A program made the position numbers and the translations under genes. Of a stretch of DNA of 23,951 bases, positions 20,280-23,951 are shown piece after piece. The notes beneath the pieces are model-generated. The model made no database searches. It was not told the DNA's origin and saw nothing but the letters and a program-made list of their open reading frames with translations. Position 1 is the first letter of the stretch, and each line of letters starts with the position of its first letter. Source of the stretch: DASWHR01 sp035541035 (lineage in GTDB: Bacteria; Actinomycetota; AC-67); contig DATLFO010000360.1 in NCBI GenBank assembly GCA_035541035.1, positions 1 to 23,951 of the forward strand, given 5' to 3'.

Positions 20280-20848
20280 GCCCGGCTCGCAGCGAGCGAT
20301 GGGGTTCGCGCAAGCGCCGCCGCCGGATCGTGCGCATCGTCGTGGCGGTGATCGTTATCGCGGGCGTGGTCGCTGCGATCGTCGTTCCCCGATCGCGCGC
20401 CAGCCGCCGCGCCGAACGCGCCGCGGTTCAGACGTACGCGCAAGTCGTCAAGGATTTGTCTTTCGAGGGCGGCCGCATCCTTCAGCAAGAGGTCAAGCCG
20501 CGCATCACCGATCTGCGCGAAGGCGTCGTGTCTCCCGAGCAGTTCCGCCGCGAGGCCGACAACTGGATCCGGCTCTACCAGAACCTGCGAAAAAGCTTCG
20601 CCGACGCCGGCCCTCCCGAGCGGCTCGCCACGGCCGCGCGGCTCTACGACGATGCGTTCGTTGCCTACATCGAAGCCTTCGAGGCATTCCGTGAGGCGAG
20701 CCGGCTCGACACCCCCGAGGCCCGCAACGAGGCGATCACCGAAGCCGTGCCGATCGCCGAACGCGCGGACCAGATCTTCGACCGTGCCCGCGGCGAGCTC
20801 GGGGAGCAGATGCGCGCGCTCGGGCTGACGCCCCCGGGGGATCTGTAG
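20276..20848 (+). CDS. Small membrane-anchored helical protein, last gene of the transporter operon
   Basis: This is a 190-residue protein of unrecognised family. A basic cytoplasmic start (SERWGSRKRRRR) is followed by one membrane helix (about 18-38, IVRIVVAVIVIAGVVAAIVV). An all-helical extracytoplasmic domain with frequent charged and aromatic residues comes next (ADNWIRLYQNLRKSF, RLYDDAFVAYIEAFEAFREAS), probably a helical hairpin or bundle. The GTG start overlaps the livF stop (GTGA) and is preceded by AGAGGAG at about 20258-20264. A terminator-like hairpin follows. By coupling it belongs to the transporter, perhaps as an accessory or stabilising subunit. Confidence 0.8.
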   Translation: MSPARSERWGSRKRRRRIVRIVVAVIVIAGVVAAIVVPRSRASRRAERAAVQTYAQVVKDLSFEGGRILQQEVKPRITDLREGVVSPEQFRREADNWIRLYQNLRKSFADAGPPERLATAARLYDDAFVAYIEAFEAFREASRLDTPEARNEAITEAVPIAERADQIFDRARGELGEQMRALGLTPPGDL

Positions 20849-20851
20849 GAG

Positions 20852-20887
20852 CGCCGGCGAGCCGGACGAAGGCCCGGCCCGCCGGCG
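20852..20887. terminator. Hairpin at the end of the transporter operon
   Basis: A 14-position stem with a single A/C mismatch (CGCCGGCG-A-GCCGG with its complement) closes an eight-base loop just after the stop at 20848. There is no U-tract, as is common for high-GC terminators. It could also serve the convergent aldehyde dehydrogenase transcript. The rest of the 191-bp spacer to 21039 shows nothing else I can name. Confidence 0.6.
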
Positions 20888-21039
20888 TATCCGGAGGATT
20901 CGGCGCGGCAGTGCGGCCACCACGCCGGACTCGGTGAGTCGGCTCCGCATCGCGTCCGGTCAGCCAGGCCCGAACGCGCGGCAGGCGAAACCGCCTCCCT
21001 CGTCACGACTCCGACCCGGGAGCGGGCCGATCCTTTCAG

Positions 21040-22557
21040 CTAGAGGTTGCCGAGGATCTGGTACCAGTACTTTTGGTCCTTGCCCGGCGTCTGATCCACG
21101 TGGATGTACTTCGTCTGCTGGTACTCGCGCAGGCCCCAGGCGCCCAGCTCGCGGCCGACGCCGCTCTGCTTGTAGCCGCCGAACGGCGCGTAGGCGCTGA
21201 GCAGGTGGTAGTCGTTGATCCAGACCGTGCCGGTGCGGATGCGCTTGGCGACGTTGATCGCGCGCGGCACGTCCCGTGACCACACGGCCCCGCCCAATCC
21301 GTAGATCGAGTCGTTGGCCATCTTGATCGCGTCCTCGACCGAGTCGTACTTGATGACCGACAGGACCGGCCCGAAGATCTCCTCCTGCGCGATGCGCATC
21401 GAGTTCTCGACGCCCGTGAAGATCGTCGGCTTGTAGTAGTAGCCGCCCTCGTGGCCCTCGACGTCGACGCGCGCACCGCCGGTCGCGAGCTTCGCGCCCT
21501 CCTCAAGGCCGAGCTGCACGTAGCGCTCGACCGTCTCGTACTGGGTGCGGTGGATCAGCGGACCCATGTCGGTCTCGAAGCTCATCGCGCTGCCCACCGT
21601 GAGCGACTCGGCCGCATCCACCAGCCGGGACACGATCTCGTCGTGGATGGAGGCGGGCACGAACAAGCGCGTGCCCGAGTGACAGATCTGGCCGGAGTGC
21701 AGGAACGTGCCGAACAGCGAGCCGGGAACCGCGGCGTCCAGGTCCGCGTCGTCGAGGATGATGTTGGCGCTCTTGCCGCCGAGTTCGAGCGTCGTCTTCT
21801 TCACCGTGCTCGACGCGAGCTGCATGATCCGGCGGCCGACCTCGGTCGATCCGGTGAATGCGACCTTGTCGATCATCGGGTTGGATGCGAGCTCCTCGCC
21901 GGCCGCGCCGCCCGCGCCGGGAACCACGTTGAGCACACCCGGCGGCAGGACGTCGGCTTCGGCGACCAGCTTGGCGAACTCGACGGTGGAGCATGGCGTG
22001 TAAGTCGCGGGCTTGACCACGACGCTGTTGCCGGTCGCCAGCGCCGGCGCGACCTTCCACATCATCAGGATGAACGGGAAGTTCCACGGGGTGATCGCCG
22101 CGGTGACGCCGTAGGGCTCGCGGCGCACCAGCCCCATCGCGAAGGCGGGCATCTCGTTGAACGGCACCGGCTCCCACTCGCCCAGCTTGTTCGCCAGGTC
22201 CGCGAGCGCGCGAAGGTGCTCCACGCCGAGCGCGATCGAGAACAGGTTCGCCATGCGCAGCGTGTGCCCCGCATCCATCGCCTCGATGTTCGAAAGATCA
22301 CCGAGATTGTCCACAAGCAGCTTCCACAGCTTCAGCAGCCGCTCGCTCCGCTCGGCCTGCGGCATCTCGGACCACACGCCCGAGTCGAACGCGGTCCGCG
22401 CGGCTTCGATGCCCCGGCGCATGTCCTCCCTGCCGCCCTTGGCGACCGTGGCGAACAGAGATCCGTCCGACGGGTTGTAGGTCTCGAACGTCGCGCCGTC
22501 CGCGGCATCGACGAACTCGCCGTTGATGTAGAGCTGATAGCTGCGTACGTCGCTCAT
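21040..22557 (-). CDS. NAD(P)-dependent aldehyde dehydrogenase
   Basis: This 505-residue cytosolic enzyme oxidises an aldehyde to the acid. The catalytic set is intact: N159 in ITPWNFPF, K182 in VVKPAT, the nucleotide-loop AFTGSTEVG (233-241), the general base E258 in LELGGKSAN, the nucleophile C292 in GQICHSG, and EEIFGPVLSV plus the C-terminal APFGGYKQSGVGRELG. Length and motifs match the large class 1/2-like ALDH superfamily (betaine-, phenylacetaldehyde- and related dehydrogenases); the substrate cannot be named. The ATG at 22557 has a GGGAGGGGA ribosome-binding site. It is monocistronic here and divergent from the first cupredoxin gene, with a 142-bp spacer. It is not adjacent to the DUF779 gene that often accompanies ALDHs. 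Confidence 0.95.
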   Translation of the reverse strand: MSDVRSYQLYINGEFVDAADGATFETYNPSDGSLFATVAKGGREDMRRGIEAARTAFDSGVWSEMPQAERSERLLKLWKLLVDNLGDLSNIEAMDAGHTLRMANLFSIALGVEHLRALADLANKLGEWEPVPFNEMPAFAMGLVRREPYGVTAAITPWNFPFILMMWKVAPALATGNSVVVKPATYTPCSTVEFAKLVAEADVLPPGVLNVVPGAGGAAGEELASNPMIDKVAFTGSTEVGRRIMQLASSTVKKTTLELGGKSANIILDDADLDAAVPGSLFGTFLHSGQICHSGTRLFVPASIHDEIVSRLVDAAESLTVGSAMSFETDMGPLIHRTQYETVERYVQLGLEEGAKLATGGARVDVEGHEGGYYYKPTIFTGVENSMRIAQEEIFGPVLSVIKYDSVEDAIKMANDSIYGLGGAVWSRDVPRAINVAKRIRTGTVWINDYHLLSAYAPFGGYKQSGVGRELGAWGLREYQQTKYIHVDQTPGKDQKYWYQILGNL

Positions 22558-22662
22558 CCGTGGTCCCCTCCCGTCGCGCCGAGCGGCGCCGTTGGCCCCC
22601 GATTCCGGTTCCGAAATCCTACCCTTCGGTCGCGCGGGGGCGGTAGCCCGCTCCGCTGCCGT

Positions 22663-22692
22663 TTGCGCGAGCCTCGCGTCGGCCGCTTAATA
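22663..22692 (+). promoter_or_regulatory. Leaderless promoter of the first cupredoxin gene
   Basis: TTGCGC (22663-22668), an 18-base spacer and TTAATA (22687-22692) are followed by seven bases and the ATG at 22700. The start codon would be at or within a base of the transcription start. No Shine-Dalgarno sequence is present, which supports leaderless translation. TTAATA stands out in the GC-rich surroundings. Confidence 0.6.
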
Positions 22693-22699
22693 GGGGCCG

Positions 22700-23389
22700 A
22701 TGAGACGGGTTCGAGTCGCGATCGCGATAGCGCTTGCCGTAGTGCCGGCTGCAGCCTGGCTGGCGTTCGCCCCGCCGGCCCCGGCGGCCGAGCGCAGTGT
22801 GCGTGTGGTCACGGGCAATCGCTTCGATCCCAAGGACAAGTTCGTCGTCGCCGGAGACACGGTCGTGTGGACCTACGATGATGCGAACGGCGCGCCGCAC
22901 ACCGTCACGCGCGAGACCACGCCGGAGCGCTTCGACTCCAGCCCGAGCAACTGTCCCCGGACCAATCCGCTCGAGCCCGACGACTGCCTGGACTCCAACA
23001 ACCGGACCTACTCGCATCGATTCGACCGGCCCGGCACCTACTCGTACTTCTGCAAGGTCCACGGCCAGAGCATGAGCGGCACCATCCACGTCGCGCCGCG
23101 CGAGACGGCGGCGCCTTCTCCCTCACCGACCCGGACGCCGGCCTCGCCGTCCCCATCGCCGTCCGGGTCGCCGTCCGGATCAGGCTCTCCCGACCCGAGC
23201 GCGTCCCCCACCGGCACGTCCACGGCCTCGCCGTCGCCCGAAGACACGCTCACGCCCACGCCGAGCGACACCGGCACGCCGGCTCCGTCGCCGGGTGGCG
23301 GCAGCGGCACCAAGGTTGCGCTCGCGGTCGTCGCGCTCGGATCGCTCGGCGGCGCCGGCTTCCTGGTCTATCGCCGCTTCCTGTCCTAG
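22700..23389 (+). CDS. Secreted, C-terminally anchored cupredoxin (plastocyanin-like copper protein)
   Basis: This 229-residue protein has a signal peptide (1-30, ending APAA). A type I copper domain follows with all four ligands visible: H67 in GAPHTVT, then C118, H121 and M125 in YFCKVHGQSM. C85 and C96, in an inserted loop (SNCPRTNPLEPDDC), may form a disulfide. Residues about 134-202 are a Ser/Pro/Thr linker, followed by one C-terminal helix (VALAVVALGSLGGAGFLVYRRFLS). The copper site would sit in or beyond the wall, held by the anchor, suited to one-electron transfer or copper handling. A second cupredoxin gene follows 48 bp downstream. The partner is unknown. Confidence 0.92.
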   Translation: MRRVRVAIAIALAVVPAAAWLAFAPPAPAAERSVRVVTGNRFDPKDKFVVAGDTVVWTYDDANGAPHTVTRETTPERFDSSPSNCPRTNPLEPDDCLDSNNRTYSHRFDRPGTYSYFCKVHGQSMSGTIHVAPRETAAPSPSPTRTPASPSPSPSGSPSGSGSPDPSASPTGTSTASPSPEDTLTPTPSDTGTPAPSPGGGSGTKVALAVVALGSLGGAGFLVYRRFLS

Positions 23390-23420
23390 CTGCGAAAGTG
23401 CATCGGGGACGGGGCGCCCC

Positions 23421-23426
23421 TATGAT
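23421..23426 (+). promoter_or_regulatory. -10 element (TATGAT) of the second cupredoxin gene
   Basis: TATGAT lies 11 bases before the ATG at 23438, predicting a 5' leader of only about four bases and no ribosome-binding site. The -35 is unclear. It suggests the second cupredoxin has its own promoter despite the short 48-bp gap. Confidence 0.5.
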
Positions 23427-23437
23427 TCGGCACCGTC

Positions 23438-23827
23438 ATGAAGTGGCTCACCCGCTCGATCATCCCTTCGATGGCCGCTCTGGCCGCGCTGATCGCGTTC
23501 CTGCCCAGGACCGGGCCGGCGGTCGGGTTGGTCACCGGCGATTTCGCCTTCACGCCGCAGGCGCTCGTCGTCGAGCAGGGCGAGGCGATCACCATCCGCA
23601 ACGACGGGGACCTGACGCACTCGTTCACCTGCCCGGAGTGCGGCATGCGCAGCATCAACATCCAGCCCGGCCAGGCCAAGATCGCCACCTTCCCGACGGC
23701 GGGAACTTTCGAGTTCTTCTGCGTCTACCATCGCACCGAAGGCATGGAGGGCCGGGTGACCGTAGAAGGCGACGCGCCCGCGGCCCCCGAGCCGGCAGGG
23801 TCGCCTACGCCCGACCCTTCGCCGTAG
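23438..23827 (+). CDS. Secreted cupredoxin-like protein with extra CxxC
   Basis: This is a 129-residue protein. A hydrophobic N-terminus (about 7-22) serves as signal peptide or anchor. The cupredoxin core runs from LVTGDFAFTPQALVVEQGEAI, with copper ligands H61 in LTHSFT and C95, H98 and M103 in FFCVYHRTEGM. This is the C-x2-H-x4-M spacing, one residue longer than in the upstream cupredoxin. Immediately after H61 comes CPEC (65-68), which is not part of the standard site and could form a disulfide or a second metal site. A short Pro-rich tail (PAAPEPAGSPTPDPSP) ends the protein with no C-terminal helix. The stop codon abuts, back to back, the stop of the convergent gene. Confidence 0.88.
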   Translation: MKWLTRSIIPSMAALAALIAFLPRTGPAVGLVTGDFAFTPQALVVEQGEAITIRNDGDLTHSFTCPECGMRSINIQPGQAKIATFPTAGTFEFFCVYHRTEGMEGRVTVEGDAPAAPEPAGSPTPDPSP

Positions 23828-23951
23828 CTACTCGCCCGACGGCCGCAGCGGACTGGGCGACGGGGACGGTGACGGAACCGTCGTCGGGGACGGCATCGGG
23901 GTCGGGGTCGGGGTCGCCGTTGCGGTGGCCGTGGCGGTGACGGTCGGGGAT
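23828..23951 (-). CDS. C-terminal end of a protein with Pro/Ser/Thr-rich tail (5' part beyond window)
   Basis: The minus strand has an open frame of 40 sense codons entering from the right edge and ending in TAG at 23828-23830. It encodes alternating Thr-Ala and Pro-Thr/Ser (ATATATPTPTPMPSP ... SPSPSPSPLRPSGE). That is the same kind of wall-spanning tail seen on PBP1A and the cupredoxins here, so the protein is probably exported; its domain and function are outside the window. Its stop directly abuts the stop of the second cupredoxin gene. The plus-strand reading of this stretch gives no comparable protein. Confidence 0.65.
   Translation of the reverse strand, partial: SPTVTATATATATPTPTPMPSPTTVPSPSPSPSPLRPSGE

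Overview
The window is high-GC, almost wall-to-wall coding DNA from an actinobacterium-like chromosome. The strongest taxonomic clue is the block at 1420-9761. It carries an actinobacterial inositol-3-phosphate synthase (ino1) behind a PadR regulator, divergent from a DUF5318 protein, a ponA-type bifunctional penicillin-binding protein and a GT87-like membrane glycosyltransferase. From memory this is the order found around Rv0046c-Rv0051 in Mycobacterium tuberculosis. Mycolate-lineage hallmarks are not visible, so I infer a non-mycobacterial, possibly deep-branching member of the Actinomycetota; the lineage cannot be fixed from the sequence alone. I see no rRNA, tRNA, CRISPR array, insertion sequence or phage gene.

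Region 1 (1-3637, minus strand): PadR regulator -> ino1 -> MFS exporter (runs off the left edge). A striking nested palindrome at 3395-3425 sits in front of padR and is the likely operator. Region 2 (3638-9761, plus strand): DUF5318 protein, two Ala-rich polytopic membrane proteins, PBP1A and GT87 enzyme. The last four overlap at every junction. The two membrane proteins look like degenerate relatives of the HyfC/NuoH and HyfB/NuoN subunits of hydrogenase-4/complex I, with the proton-pathway charges gone. Region 3 (9738-11023, minus strand): DUF779 protein and a class I SAM methyltransferase with a His-rich N-terminus.

Region 4 (11252-20848, plus strand): a small secreted protein, a terminator-like hairpin, then a tightly coupled seven-gene transporter operon. 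It encodes a 901-residue secreted, C-terminally anchored beta-propeller-like protein; a membrane-anchored LivK-type binding protein; LivH; a LivM-LivG fusion; a lipoprotein; LivF; and a small anchored helical protein. The core is a branched-chain-amino-acid-type (HAAT) ABC importer, but the four extra envelope proteins are not part of the classical system. This is the best candidate here for an undescribed machine.

Region 5 (21040-23951): an aldehyde dehydrogenase on the minus strand, two small secreted type I copper proteins (cupredoxins) on the plus strand with AT-richer -10 elements close to their start codons, and the Pro/Ser/Thr-rich C-terminal end of another minus-strand protein cut by the right edge. 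Several exported proteins in the window (PBP1A, binding protein, lipoprotein, both cupredoxins, the right-edge protein) carry Pro/Ser/Thr/Ala-rich linkers or tails, consistent with crossing a thick cell wall.
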